A DNA stretch of 64,000 bases, from positions 1,054,001 through 1,118,000 of the forward strand of contig NZ_CP132957.1 of the NCBI RefSeq assembly GCF_030863805.1, given 5' to 3'. The notes beneath the pieces were generated by a model. That model made no database searches and was not told the DNA's origin. It saw only the letters and a list, made by a program, of their open reading frames with translations. This DNA is from Kineothrix sp. MB12-C1 (GTDB lineage Bacteria; Bacillota; Clostridia; Lachnospirales; Lachnospiraceae). The translations under genes and the position numbers were made by a program. Numbering within the stretch: position 1 is the stretch's first letter; the number at the start of each line of letters is the position of its first letter. Shown here piece by piece: positions 15,895-25,801 of this stretch.

Positions 15895-18438
15895 TTAGAA
15901 ACATAACAGTTTCTGGCTTATAATATCGGAATACAAGGTCATCCCTTCCGTCCGTGCCAGATGTATTACCTGTTCCCACTCTCCTTCTCTGGGCAGCATT
16001 TCGCCGAGCAGGTTTTTCCGGCACAGAAGTCTCTCCGGATAAAAGGAGGCTTCCGGCTCCCCATCGAAAATCGCCGCATAGAATATACCTGTTTCCACAA
16101 TATCTTGAAAAAAGTGACTTCCGAAGGATAACTCAGGCATAAGACCCGCCTGTCGGTATGACACTTCACAGATAGCCGCCATATTGCACAACTCACTGAA
16201 GTGAACCGGAACACCTAGAGACGGAGTGGACGTTCCCCATCTTCCCGGACCGATCAATAATACACTGCTTCCCTTGAACTTTTGATTTAGTATGCCTATC
16301 AGACGAGCAATCTGATGCTTTCTCTGTTCCGGAAGCCTGATATATTCTTCCGGTTTTACATAAATCACATAATCCAGCATCAGTCTTGCATTGCCTCCCA
16401 TGAAATTCCCTTCCGTCGAAAAGAAAATTTCATCCGGTTTAGGCTGCGGCAGTTCCACAGCCTTCCCAAGCCCTTTTGTCTGCAGCGGCCGGCATTGCAG
16501 CAAGTTGAACTTAAGAAGACCATCCCTGTTGAAATTTGCAGTGAATTCAATATCTACAGGATAATTGTAGGCCGCTTCCAGTTTGGATAACACTGTACGT
16601 ACAAGCTCAGGAAATTCTGTTTCCGACAACAATTTCTTGAAATCCAGAATTTGAGGAGCGGAGTCCTTTTGAATACCGTGCTCCTGCAACCAGGAAAGCG
16701 TACTGAAATCAACGCTGAAAAAAATTCTTTTATCTGTCTTCAAATCATAGACAAACAAATCATCCAATGGTATTTCTGTCAAACAATTCTCTCGCAGATT
16801 GATAACATCTGCTTTATGCTGAGAGAATTTCTTTTCATCTCCATAGTCGATGGGCGGCCTCTCCGCAGGGCGGTCCAAGGGCACAATTCTGGCGTAATCG
16901 CCGGAAATCCGATCTACGGCACGGGTACCCAATCCGAAAACCAGTCGCAGCATGCCGGCATCCGGGTCCATATCTTTGCTCCATACATACAGGTTAGAGG
17001 AATTCCCCACTCCTGCTATATGAGGGAAAAACAAATCTCCATAGTGATCACCGGAAACTCTCTGTACAATGATAGCCATCTGTTCATCCTGAGCCGTCAG
17101 CCCGCGGCTTTGACGGTATGCCAGGGCATCTTCACTCATACAACTGGCATATACCATACGTACTGCCTGCTCGAATGCTCTACAACGTTCCTCCGGAGAA
17201 CCTTGATTAGCACAAAAGATACTTTCATATTTTCCTGCAAAAGCATTGCCGAAATTATCTTCCAGCAATGAGCTCGAACGGACAATAATAGGAGACTGGC
17301 CGTAATGCTCCAACATCTGGAAAAATTGCTCTCTTATCATATCCGGGAATTTTCCTTGCAAGAGATTTTCCCGCAGTTCCTGTGCAATTGAGAAATAGCC
17401 TTCCGGGGTCTTTTGCTTTACGCGCAGCTTCCACCATCCATTCTGTACAATATAAGTATAGAAAATATCAGAACCGAGATAGTAAGAATCATGCACCTCC
17501 CAGCGATGCTCCAGAGTGTTCCACATATCTTTTTTAAGTATTTTCCTCCCCAACAGCATACCGACACTCTTCCCGCCGATAAATCCGGTTCCGATTTCCC
17601 GGGATGCGATACCCAGAATATCCTCCAATTTAAAATAGCGCATAGCAAGTTCTGTCATCCGGGGTTCCTTGCCGATTATCAATCCTATCAAAAGCCTCTT
17701 CATCTCCTCCTGCTTCTCTTTATCCTCTCCGAGAGTATCCTGTGCCTTCTCCAGCATGATTTCCCAATAATCTCTCGGTTGAGTGCTTATGCCAAGATCA
17801 GAAAGAAGAGCGGCCGCATCTGCGCTCGCAGTAATACAAATCGCAGTTTCCCCCTCTATCAAATGAGGAAAGAACATGGTGGGAGAATACCGCTCCCATA
17901 CCTTAAGCGGATGGATGCAGATTTTCTCACCGACACTATAAATATCCAATAAAAGCTGCGTTGTTTCTCTAATACGCGCAATCGTACTATGGGTATGGAC
18001 TCCTCGAATTAAGGCAAAATAAGCGACAGTGTCTAATTGATAAAGAAAGGGGCAGGTGACGCGAAAAAAGTTCCCGATCATCAGATCCGAATACCAGAAT
18101 TCCAATAACTCACTTAAGCAGTCAAACACATAAAAAGCCCTAAATCCCTCCTCTTCGATTATATTATATATTTGGGTAGTAAAGCTTTCAAAACCCTCCG
18201 ATGCATTCATTTCATACAGAACCGAAGGCTCATCCTCCCCCATCAATGGCTCATGGCTTCCGAAGCGAAAGTAAACAAGCCTACGCCCATCTTCTTGAGC
18301 CTGCCGTATATATGGCCTTACCACCTGCATATACTCTTCGATGGACTGAACCTGCCAAACTACATTATCCCCCAATCTTAACAAATCGATAGTCTGATCG
18401 AAACCGGAAATCCCGGTACTCACTTTATTGTCCAACAT
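15895..18438 (-). CDS. KaiC-like/PEP-synthase ATP-grasp fusion protein
   Basis: 847 residues from the ATG at 18438, which has a perfect AAGGAGGT site; the upstream in-frame TTG at 18510 does not. Residues about 1-250 resemble a degenerate RecA/KaiC-fold domain (STGISGFDQTIDLL at the start, but no clear Walker A). Residues about 280-780 match the PEP/pyruvate-binding ATP-grasp domain of pyruvate phosphate dikinase and PEP synthase (GKSVGMLLGRKIL, IVRSSSLLEDNFG, EQMAIIVQRVSG, LVFGLGTRAVDRISGDYAR). The mobile phosphohistidine domain and the PEP-binding TIM barrel are missing, so it cannot be a complete dikinase. Monocistronic; function unknown, perhaps phosphotransfer or regulation. Confidence 0.8.
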   Translation of the reverse strand: MLDNKVSTGISGFDQTIDLLRLGDNVVWQVQSIEEYMQVVRPYIRQAQEDGRRLVYFRFGSHEPLMGEDEPSVLYEMNASEGFESFTTQIYNIIEEEGFRAFYVFDCLSELLEFWYSDLMIGNFFRVTCPFLYQLDTVAYFALIRGVHTHSTIARIRETTQLLLDIYSVGEKICIHPLKVWERYSPTMFFPHLIEGETAICITASADAAALLSDLGISTQPRDYWEIMLEKAQDTLGEDKEKQEEMKRLLIGLIIGKEPRMTELAMRYFKLEDILGIASREIGTGFIGGKSVGMLLGRKILKKDMWNTLEHRWEVHDSYYLGSDIFYTYIVQNGWWKLRVKQKTPEGYFSIAQELRENLLQGKFPDMIREQFFQMLEHYGQSPIIVRSSSLLEDNFGNAFAGKYESIFCANQGSPEERCRAFEQAVRMVYASCMSEDALAYRQSRGLTAQDEQMAIIVQRVSGDHYGDLFFPHIAGVGNSSNLYVWSKDMDPDAGMLRLVFGLGTRAVDRISGDYARIVPLDRPAERPPIDYGDEKKFSQHKADVINLRENCLTEIPLDDLFVYDLKTDKRIFFSVDFSTLSWLQEHGIQKDSAPQILDFKKLLSETEFPELVRTVLSKLEAAYNYPVDIEFTANFNRDGLLKFNLLQCRPLQTKGLGKAVELPQPKPDEIFFSTEGNFMGGNARLMLDYVIYVKPEEYIRLPEQRKHQIARLIGILNQKFKGSSVLLIGPGRWGTSTPSLGVPVHFSELCNMAAICEVSYRQAGLMPELSFGSHFFQDIVETGIFYAAIFDGEPEASFYPERLLCRKNLLGEMLPREGEWEQVIHLARTEGMTLYSDIISQKLLCF

Positions 18439-18514
18439 TCTTTGATTACCTCCTTTTCCTCCTGCGTGAAGAGCATTTACATAATAGGAACGAACTTTCC
18501 TATTATACAAAAAA

Positions 18515-18540
18515 GCGCTTTGATGTCATCATCAAAACGC
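18515..18540 (-). terminator. Terminator after the ABC exporter
   Basis: GCGCTTTGATG / CATCAAAACGC stem with a tetraloop, followed on the minus strand by six T. It separates the permease stop (18604) from the next gene. Confidence 0.8.
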
Positions 18541-18603
18541 CTTCGTCTTTATCTAAATTGTATGGTAATCTTCCCCGCTTTGTCAACCGGAAAATAATTT
18601 TCA

Positions 18604-21600
18604 TCACTCCACGCTCTTAAGCGCTTCTACCATATTAATGCGGTCAAGGGAACGGTTAGTAATCAAATTAACAATTACCGCAAAACAGAACGTAATCGCT
18701 ACTGAGAATAAGTAACTGACCGGCTCTATATACACTGCAAAATGGATGGATGGCATATTGAGGGCGGTAGTAAGTAAACTACTTACCATGCGTCCCACCG
18801 GTAAACCGACAAGAATACCAATTACGGTAAGGATCAGTGTTTCTTTATTTACATACTGATATACCTCTTTCTCATAGAATCCCAGTACCTTAATGGTTGC
18901 CAATTCCCTGACACGTTCCGAGATATTCGTATTCGACAAAGTAAAAAGAACTACAAATGCAAGACCTCCTGCCATAACAATAAGCAGTAAAACTACCGCG
19001 TTAATTAAATCGAATCCGAAGTTCTCCAACAGGGAAGCTACGCTGACTGCGGAAAGTACCGAGTCATGATCGAGCAGCTTTTCGGCATATGCAGGCTGAT
19101 CCGCACAGACTGCGGATAGATGTGCCAGCACGCTGTTCGGTTCATATACGCCAAACAATGATTCATATAACTTTTGCGTCATATATACGTTATTACCTAA
19201 ATAGTTCTTTACAACTCCACTTACTGTTACCTCATTCTGTTCTAGCTGCAAATTCTGCAAGGAAGCAGTATCATCGGTTTTGAGTCCTAAAATCCGGGCT
19301 GCATTTTGCGTCACAAGAACACCGTTATTCTCTAATAGAATAGGCTTACCATCCGGCTTCTCAAGATGAATATAATCCTCTATAGAGCTTCCGTCCGGAA
19401 TCACTATTAGCTGCACAGCACTGGATTCCCCTTCGTCGCCCAGCAGTTTCACACTTTCCATCCTCAGATTGATATAATTCTCAATATTATCATCGCTTGC
19501 TATTTGCCGTATCATATCGTCGTTGTCCTTTTCTTCAAAGACAGCCAGCAAATCATACCGATAGATATCGTTATATTGGCTCGGTGCCAATTTAAGAACC
19601 GAATCCTTAATGGCGAAGCCGCAGATAATCAAAGCAGTGCAGCCGGCAATTCCCCCTATCGTCATAAACAAGCGTTTCTTATAACGAAATAAATTACGAA
19701 CGGTCACTTTATTTAAGAACTTCAAGCGATTCCAGATAACCGGAATATGCTCCAGCCATACACGGGTTCCCGCTCTGGGCGATTTCGGGCGTAAGAGAGC
19801 CGCCGGCATTTGTTTCAGCTCATTATGACAAGCAAGAGCCGTTGCCCCCATAATCGCAAGCATAAATAAGATGGCTCCTCCTACCCCATATAAAATATCA
19901 AAGCGTAGATAGTATTGCGGTAAACTGTAAAGTGTCTTTAGAATAATCTCCACAAAACGAGGCATAAAGATAAAGCCAAACACATCGCCCAAAATACCGC
20001 CAAGCACACAAGCCGCAAAAGCGAATAAAAGATATTTCCGATAGATATCCACATTTCCAAAGCCTAACGCCTTATAGGTACCGATCAATCCGCGCTCCTC
20101 TTCCACCATTCTAGTCATCGTAGTCAGACTCATAAGTACTGCAACGAGTAAAAAGATAACAGGGAAAAGCCTGCCCACACCTTCAATAGAGGACAAATCA
20201 CTATCGAGACTGGAATAACTATCCAAAGAAGTACGATCCTGTACATACCATTTCGTCATATCGATATCATTCAGCTCAGCATATGCATCGGCAAGTTCTT
20301 GCTGCGCTTCCTCTCGTTCCTCCGCATACTCCTGCTCTTTTTCGATTAATTCTATCTCACCTTCCTCTAGTTCTTCTTTCCCATCTGCAATTTCATTCCA
20401 GGCATCCTTAATCTTTATTCTGGCATCCGCTTCTTCCTTATTTAACTTCGCTTCCCCTTCTTTTATCTCCTCTTTTCCTTTTTCTAACTCACTTCTTCCT
20501 TTTTCTAGTTCCTTTTTTCCATCCTCCCACTGAGACCAACTCTCGGCAAGCTCCGCCTTTCCGCCTCTCCATTCATCCCAGCCTTCGGACAATTTGATCT
20601 TGCCGGCTTCCCATTTTGCTCTTCCTTCCTCTAGCTCTGCCTCGCCCGCTTTCCATTCTTCCCAACCTTTGGCAAGAGATTCTTTTCCGAATTCCAGTTT
20701 GCTTCTCTCCTCTGTCAGCCTGCTTTTCCCGACGTTCAGTTCCTCTTTTTGTGCTTCTATCATCCTTCGCATTTCGCCTAACTGTATTTCTCCTGCAATC
20801 AATTCTGCTTCCGATTCATCGATTTTTTGTAAAGCCGCCTCCTTTTGCAAGATAAAACTACTTTTTTGCTCATCCAACGATTGCTGGCCTCCGTTCACTT
20901 TACCCATTCCAAATGCTGCCTGGGCAACAACATCTGCGGCAGGGTCCGTTTGGCCCGTCTGCCCATTTATTTCCTCTATCACAGCAATCAGTGCCCCGTT
21001 CTCAGAAGCAGTGGCTGCTGCAATAGTGCCATCGTCCACCCCCGTTACAGCCAAGGCTGCCACAGCATTCACGAATGCATTCCATTCATTTACCGGCCAT
21101 TCATCACCAAAAGCATCTTTAAGCTGTGCGGCTCCGGACTCTGCTTGAATACGTGCAGCGTCCAGTTGGCTCTGCGCCTTGCTGAACTCTTTCTCCACAC
21201 CTGCAAATTGTTCCAAAGCCTTTTCACGTTCTTCTGCCAATAGCCGTTTACCTTCTGCCAGCTTTTGCGCATTCACCTCCAACTCTGCTTCACCTTGTAC
21301 GAGCTGCTTTTCTCCGTCTTCCAGTTGTTTTTCAGCTTCTATTAGCTGTTTTTCACCGGCAGCCAACTCTTGCTCGGATTTCATAAGCGTTTTTTTACCG
21401 GCTGCTAACTCCTGCTCACCCTCAATCAGCTTCTTTTCCGCTTCTTCCAGTTCCTTTTCTCCCTTAACGAGCTCTTTTTCACCGGCAGCCAATTCCTGCT
21501 CACCTATTCGCAGTTGTGCTTCCCCCTCTATAAGCTCTTCTTCTCCTATTCTTAGCTTCTCCTGTGCTTCTGCTATCTCCTGTTTCGCCTTTTCAAGCTT

Positions 21601-22554
21601 GTCGCGGGCCTCGGCTATTTTTCCCTCCGCATCTTTTTGCTCATCAAGAAGCGTTGCTTCTGCATCGAGCAACTCCTGCCTACCTTCACTGATGTCCATC
21701 CATGCATCCGCAAATTTCTGATCGGCCTCGGCAAACTTTTCATTCATAGTATCCTCGGCTTCTGCAATCTCTGTTTGCGCCTCGTTCAAAACATCATCGT
21801 AACGCGCCTGCTCCCGCTGCACTTTTATACGGCTTTCAATATTGTCGATTACCCCCCGCACTTTCCCTTCATATTCATCGGAGTAACAATTCAGCTCCTT
21901 CGTTTCGGATAAAACAAGATATACTACCGTGAAAATATCGTTGTCAGCATCTGCTTTCGTAATGAAGAATGTATAATCAGAGATAAGGGTAGAACGAAGG
22001 TTCTTTCCCATCTCGTCATTTCCCCGGATATCCTTAGGATCTAATACTACACCTGTGATGGTGTATATAGTATTCATAAGGGTAGATGTCTCCATATCCT
22101 CTTCTATCGTCAACGTATCGCCTATCATTTTCCCGCTTTCCTCCAAATAGTTAGGAGTCACGGCAATCTCGCCTTTTTTTGTCGGCATCACACCCGACAA
22201 TAATTGCGGCATATTAAGTCCCACTTCACTCAATACAGTCATATCCGCTGTCTTTCTGGTATCGGTCATATCGACGGAAACAGCTTCTATATATCCTCCT
22301 TCAACGGCGTCCACACCTTCTATCCGCGTTAAAATATCCACATCTTCTTGCGTCAGCCCTAATGTGGATAGGATTCTAATGTCAAACAGATTCTGTTCAT
22401 CAAAAAACTGATCCGCCGAATAATACATATCGAGGCAAGCTGCATACAAACCTGTCATCATCCCGACGCCCAGCGCAGTTATAATTAAAATAGATAGAAA
22501 ACGTTTCCAGCCCTTTCTTATCGAACGCCAAATATCCCTATGAAAAACTTTCAT
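18604..22554 (-). CDS. FtsX/MacB-type ABC permease with long coiled coil
   Basis: 1316 residues from the ATG at 22554, four bases after the ATPase stop; an ATG at 22596 would overlap the ATPase by 38 bases. One N-terminal membrane helix (FLSILIITALGVGMMTGLYAA), a large extracellular region, then an FtsX core (about 795-935, three helices) and a second FtsX core at the C-terminus (about 1190-1316). The extracellular region includes some 15 consecutive heptads of the form GExxLxx (about residues 335-440, DNA 21230-21550) plus further helical repeats to about 770. It pairs with the ATPase below and is probably an exporter or a mechanotransmitter acting at the envelope, not a solute importer. Confidence 0.88.
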   Translation of the reverse strand: MKVFHRDIWRSIRKGWKRFLSILIITALGVGMMTGLYAACLDMYYSADQFFDEQNLFDIRILSTLGLTQEDVDILTRIEGVDAVEGGYIEAVSVDMTDTRKTADMTVLSEVGLNMPQLLSGVMPTKKGEIAVTPNYLEESGKMIGDTLTIEEDMETSTLMNTIYTITGVVLDPKDIRGNDEMGKNLRSTLISDYTFFITKADADNDIFTVVYLVLSETKELNCYSDEYEGKVRGVIDNIESRIKVQREQARYDDVLNEAQTEIAEAEDTMNEKFAEADQKFADAWMDISEGRQELLDAEATLLDEQKDAEGKIAEARDKLEKAKQEIAEAQEKLRIGEEELIEGEAQLRIGEQELAAGEKELVKGEKELEEAEKKLIEGEQELAAGKKTLMKSEQELAAGEKQLIEAEKQLEDGEKQLVQGEAELEVNAQKLAEGKRLLAEEREKALEQFAGVEKEFSKAQSQLDAARIQAESGAAQLKDAFGDEWPVNEWNAFVNAVAALAVTGVDDGTIAAATASENGALIAVIEEINGQTGQTDPAADVVAQAAFGMGKVNGGQQSLDEQKSSFILQKEAALQKIDESEAELIAGEIQLGEMRRMIEAQKEELNVGKSRLTEERSKLEFGKESLAKGWEEWKAGEAELEEGRAKWEAGKIKLSEGWDEWRGGKAELAESWSQWEDGKKELEKGRSELEKGKEEIKEGEAKLNKEEADARIKIKDAWNEIADGKEELEEGEIELIEKEQEYAEEREEAQQELADAYAELNDIDMTKWYVQDRTSLDSYSSLDSDLSSIEGVGRLFPVIFLLVAVLMSLTTMTRMVEEERGLIGTYKALGFGNVDIYRKYLLFAFAACVLGGILGDVFGFIFMPRFVEIILKTLYSLPQYYLRFDILYGVGGAILFMLAIMGATALACHNELKQMPAALLRPKSPRAGTRVWLEHIPVIWNRLKFLNKVTVRNLFRYKKRLFMTIGGIAGCTALIICGFAIKDSVLKLAPSQYNDIYRYDLLAVFEEKDNDDMIRQIASDDNIENYINLRMESVKLLGDEGESSAVQLIVIPDGSSIEDYIHLEKPDGKPILLENNGVLVTQNAARILGLKTDDTASLQNLQLEQNEVTVSGVVKNYLGNNVYMTQKLYESLFGVYEPNSVLAHLSAVCADQPAYAEKLLDHDSVLSAVSVASLLENFGFDLINAVVLLLIVMAGGLAFVVLFTLSNTNISERVRELATIKVLGFYEKEVYQYVNKETLILTVIGILVGLPVGRMVSSLLTTALNMPSIHFAVYIEPVSYLFSVAITFCFAVIVNLITNRSLDRINMVEALKSVE

Positions 22555-22558
22555 CACA

Positions 22559-23260
22559 TCACCACTCAATCTGCGCGATAGGCATAGGCTTCTCATTTTG
22601 TTCCACCTTTACAACTTTACCGCTTTTAAAGTGAATGACCCGGTCTGCCATAGGGGCAATCGCGGCGTTGTGAGTAATAATTAGTACGGTGATATTATCC
22701 TTGCGGCAAGTATCCTGCAGAAGTTGCAGTATCTGCTTTCCTGTATTATAGTCCAGCGCTCCTGTAGGCTCATCACACAATAGAAGCTTGGGATTCTTCG
22801 CCATTGCACGTGCGATGGATACCCTCTGCTGCTCCCCGCCGGAAAGCTGTGCCGGAAAATTGCTTTTACGCTCCGCAAGTCCTACCTTATCGAGGATTTC
22901 CGATGCACCGAAGGAGTCCTGACAAATTTGTGCCGCCAATTCCACATTTTCCAGGGCGGTTAAATTCGGAACCAGATTATAAAATTGGAATACAAAGCCA
23001 ATATCAGTGCGGCGATAGCCCACCAATTGCTTGTCGTTATATTGGGAAATATATTCTCCGTCCACAATAACATCGCCGGATGTAACCGTATCCATACCGC
23101 CTAATATATTCAGCGCCGTCGTCTTGCCGGCTCCGGAAGCTCCTAAAATAACGGCCAACTCGCCTTTTTGTACCGAAAAACTCGCATCATCCAGCGCTTT
23201 GATAGATATTCCATCGGAAGTATATTCTTTCACAATATGATTAAATTCAATATAAGCCAT
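22559..23260 (-). CDS. ABC transporter ATPase (LolD/MacB type)
   Basis: 233 residues. Walker [11 protein letters not shown]-loop [17 protein letters not shown] (the LolD/MacB-type hallmark), signature LSGGEQQR, Walker [13 protein letters not shown] and the H-loop ITHN are all intact. ATG with AGGAG. It is four bases upstream of the large FtsX permease, which it powers, and is divergent from a TetR regulator. Confidence 0.94.
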   Translation of the reverse strand: MAYIEFNHIVKEYTSDGISIKALDDASFSVQKGELAVILGASGAGKTTALNILGGMDTVTSGDVIVDGEYISQYNDKQLVGYRRTDIGFVFQFYNLVPNLTALENVELAAQICQDSFGASEILDKVGLAERKSNFPAQLSGGEQQRVSIARAMAKNPKLLLCDEPTGALDYNTGKQILQLLQDTCRKDNITVLIITHNAAIAPMADRVIHFKSGKVVKVEQNEKPMPIAQIEW

Positions 23261-23380
23261 TTCATTTTCTCCTGATATTTATAAGTTAGAAGCAAAAAGG
23301 TCAAGAAAACTGCAAAAAAATACAGCATCTTGACTCATGCCTACCTGTAGCTTATTATAAATACACAGTGTTGGATTGGC

Positions 23381-23439
23381 AACCGACAGAACATTTTTTC
23401 GCGTAGCATTCACAACACTTCGCCTTATAAATGTCGGTT
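23381..23439. promoter_or_regulatory. Inverted repeat between exporter operon and TetR gene
   Basis: AACCGACA (23381-23388) and TGTCGGTT (23432-23439) are perfect inverted arms 43 bases apart in the divergent intergenic region. They could be two half-operators or a stem; a TetR binding role is inference. Confidence 0.45.
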
Positions 23440-23484
23440 TCAGAACAAAAATATGAAAATTAATTGTAACAGTGAGGTACTCTT

Positions 23485-24036
23485 ATGAAGGAAAATAGAA
23501 AAACACGATATACCAGAATGGTGTTACAAGACAGTCTGATTGAATTAATGAAGGAAAAACGGATATCCAAAATAACGATTAAAGAACTGTGCGACAAGGC
23601 GGATATCAATCGATCCACCTTTTACGCACATTATACCGATCAATATGACCTCCTCCGTAAAATTGAAGACGATGTCCTTCTATGGCTGAAGGAGGCCATT
23701 ATCACCGTAATGGAGAAAACAGACAAGTCGGGAACCATTGAAGTTTTAGAAAAAATCTGTCAATATCTTGTAGAGAACAGCCGGCATCTTCAAGTTCTGA
23801 TGAGCGAACAGGGAGATATCGACTTTCAAAAGGAGCTGTTTACGCTCATCTATCAGCAATGCGGCATGTCATCCTCCACTTTCATGAAGAATGGCTTTGG
23901 AATGAGCGAAGATAGCTTTATATTTGTTGTAAACGGAAGCGTAGGACTCATCCGTCATTGGTTAAAAAACGGATTCACTAAATCAGCAAAAGAAATGGCC
24001 GAAGTCATATACGATATGGCGTTCCCGGTCCGATAG
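23485..24036 (+). CDS. TetR-family regulator
   Basis: 183 residues. The HTH is clear at about 10-55 (ISKITIKELCDKADINRSTFYAHYTDQYDLLRKI); the C-terminal domain is of the short type found in Firmicute regulators such as DhaS-like proteins. ATG with GTGAGG. Divergent from the ABC exporter, so probably its repressor. The ligand is unknown. Confidence 0.9.
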   Translation: MKENRKTRYTRMVLQDSLIELMKEKRISKITIKELCDKADINRSTFYAHYTDQYDLLRKIEDDVLLWLKEAIITVMEKTDKSGTIEVLEKICQYLVENSRHLQVLMSEQGDIDFQKELFTLIYQQCGMSSSTFMKNGFGMSEDSFIFVVNGSVGLIRHWLKNGFTKSAKEMAEVIYDMAFPVR

Positions 24037-24054
24037 TTCTTCGGACCGGTTATC

Positions 24055-24543
24055 TTATTCTTCTAAGAGCCTCACAATTTCGCTCTCCATATCTTCCGGC
24101 GCTTTGGCAGATCCGTAACGAGCCACTATATGACCTTCTTTATTTACGAGGAATTTGGTGAAATTCCACTTAATATTTTTTCCCATAACTCCTCCTTTTT
24201 GAGATTTCAAGTAAGTATACAAAGGATCTTCCTTTTCACCATTGACACAAATCTTCGAGAATTGATCAAATGTAATATGATATCTCAGACTGCAAAAATC
24301 GCTTATTTGGGCATCGCTGCCGGGTGCCTGATTAGCAAATTGATTACAAGGGAAATCCAGAACTTCCAATCCCTGTTCCTTATACTTCTCATACAAAGTC
24401 TGTAATCCATTGTATTGCGGCGTAAAACCACAGCCGGTCGCGGTATTCACAATGAGCAGAACCTTCCCCTTATACCGAGATAATGACACATCTTCCCCTT
24501 GCTTGTCCTTTACTACATAATCATAAATTCCCATATTATTCAT
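24055..24543 (-). CDS. Glutathione peroxidase-family thiol peroxidase
   Basis: 162 residues. The peroxidatic residue is Cys38 in NTATGCGFTPQY (Cys rather than selenocysteine), with the FPCNQFANQAPG block and the WNFTKFLV block supplying the catalytic Gln/Trp/Asn tetrad. Bacterial enzymes of this type usually use thioredoxin to reduce hydroperoxides in the cytoplasm. ATG with GAGAAGGG. Convergent with the TetR gene 18 bases away; single gene. Confidence 0.92.
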   Translation of the reverse strand: MNNMGIYDYVVKDKQGEDVSLSRYKGKVLLIVNTATGCGFTPQYNGLQTLYEKYKEQGLEVLDFPCNQFANQAPGSDAQISDFCSLRYHITFDQFSKICVNGEKEDPLYTYLKSQKGGVMGKNIKWNFTKFLVNKEGHIVARYGSAKAPEDMESEIVRLLEE

Positions 24544-24723
24544 CCCTTCTCTTTCCTATTTTTTTACTTATCATTGTTTCTTGTTTACCAACTTACATTT
24601 TTCATAATGATTGCGCACTATATAATTGTTGTAAATTCATTTTATTATGCCCAATTTATTTTTACTTGTCAATCATTTTTAGAACAAAAGTAATGCAACA
24701 AAGTCTTCCCTATAGAATAAAAA

Positions 24724-24761
24724 GCTCTTACCTATCGCTTTATAAGCGAATACGTAAGAGC
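24724..24761 (-). terminator. Terminator of the GH2/acyltransferase operon
   Basis: GCTCTTAC / GTAAGAGC outer stem with an inner TCGCTT / AAGCGA stem, followed on the minus strand by TTTTT and then ATTCTATAGGGAAG, a tail also found behind two other terminators. No gene is seen in 24544-24838. Confidence 0.8.
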
Positions 24762-24838
24762 CCTTTCCATCTTTATCGCATATTTACTTTTACAAAATCT
24801 TTTTAATAATTATCACATTTAATCGAAGCACAGAATAT

Positions 24839-25801
24839 CTAAGAACGGGCTGTTCGTTGGATATAGCACCCAATCCCAATAATGATAATGCATAACCCAA
24901 TGCCGAATCCGCTGCCCATTTTATAGAAGCTGCTGCTTTTCAAAACAAAGATAATAAGATTGCTGATCAACAGATAGAATAAACTGCTCTTTCCGACTAT
25001 GCTAACTATAGATAACCATTTTATCTTGCTTAAGTAACCTGCTGCCAGGTAGTAGCAATATAGAATGAATGCACCGCCGACTAACCATGGCAATGACAGC
25101 GGGAAGCGGGACGGATAGCCCTTTGTCAGAAACAGATAATCCACTATCATATAAGAGGTTCCGGCAATGGACACCAATAATACCTTCACGTCGAAAGCAA
25201 GCCTCCTCTTTGCCAAGTAAACCCCCGCCGCAAAATATATGTAGAAGGGAAGTACCGGAAAATATGCCCCGCCATTCCCTCCGATCAATGTTCCGAGAAC
25301 CGGCTTCACTTCGCGATGGGGCAGAACGCAAATCAGGAGTGCAAATATTCCAATCCCTAGTAATACTTTTGAATTCTTATGGGTTAACGGCTTCCATAAG
25401 ATAAACGTCACTAAAGTCAACATTGCAAAAGAGAACAAAAACTCTGACCATCCCGCCAGCCTCTGAAACAATAGCAGCTCTAAAATACGATCCTGCCGAA
25501 AAGGAATTCTTTCTATAAATATTGCGAAGGAAAATGCAGAAATATAATAAGCACCTAATAAAACAAGAATGTTTTTACTGCCTCTTTTAATCGCATATTT
25601 AAAATCCTTCTGCAAATATGCCAGATAATACGCAAATCCAAAGGCGAATACAAATCCCGAAAAAGTAGTGAGATTCACCCATTCACTAACAACTTTCCAC
25701 CCCGGCTCCTGCCCAAAGTCACAGAAAAACTGTAAACAATGGGCAAATACCATCTGTATTACCAAGATTCCTTTGAAGAAATCCAGCCTATTATCTCTCA
25801 T
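24839..25801 (-). CDS. Acyltransferase-3-like integral membrane protein
   Basis: About 320 residues from the ATG at 25801, which overlaps the end of the GH2 gene by 11 bases; an in-frame GTG at 25834 is less likely. The N-terminus RLDFFKGILVIQMVFAHCLQ matches the R-x-x-x-x-K-G...H pattern of membrane acyltransferase families, and about ten hydrophobic helices follow. Members transfer acyl groups to sugars or envelope glycans. Translational coupling to GH2 suggests a link to the oligosaccharide operon. Confidence 0.75.
   Translation of the reverse strand: MRDNRLDFFKGILVIQMVFAHCLQFFCDFGQEPGWKVVSEWVNLTTFSGFVFAFGFAYYLAYLQKDFKYAIKRGSKNILVLLGAYYISAFSFAIFIERIPFRQDRILELLLFQRLAGWSEFLFSFAMLTLVTFILWKPLTHKNSKVLLGIGIFALLICVLPHREVKPVLGTLIGGNGGAYFPVLPFYIYFAAGVYLAKRRLAFDVKVLLVSIAGTSYMIVDYLFLTKGYPSRFPLSLPWLVGGAFILYCYYLAAGYLSKIKWLSIVSIVGKSSLFYLLISNLIIFVLKSSSFYKMGSGFGIGLCIIIIGIGCYIQRTARS

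Noticed and set aside
21179-21721. Plus-strand frame of 180 codons rich in Ser, Phe and Cys
   Set aside because: It is the antisense shadow of the heptad-repeat coding region of the ABC permease.
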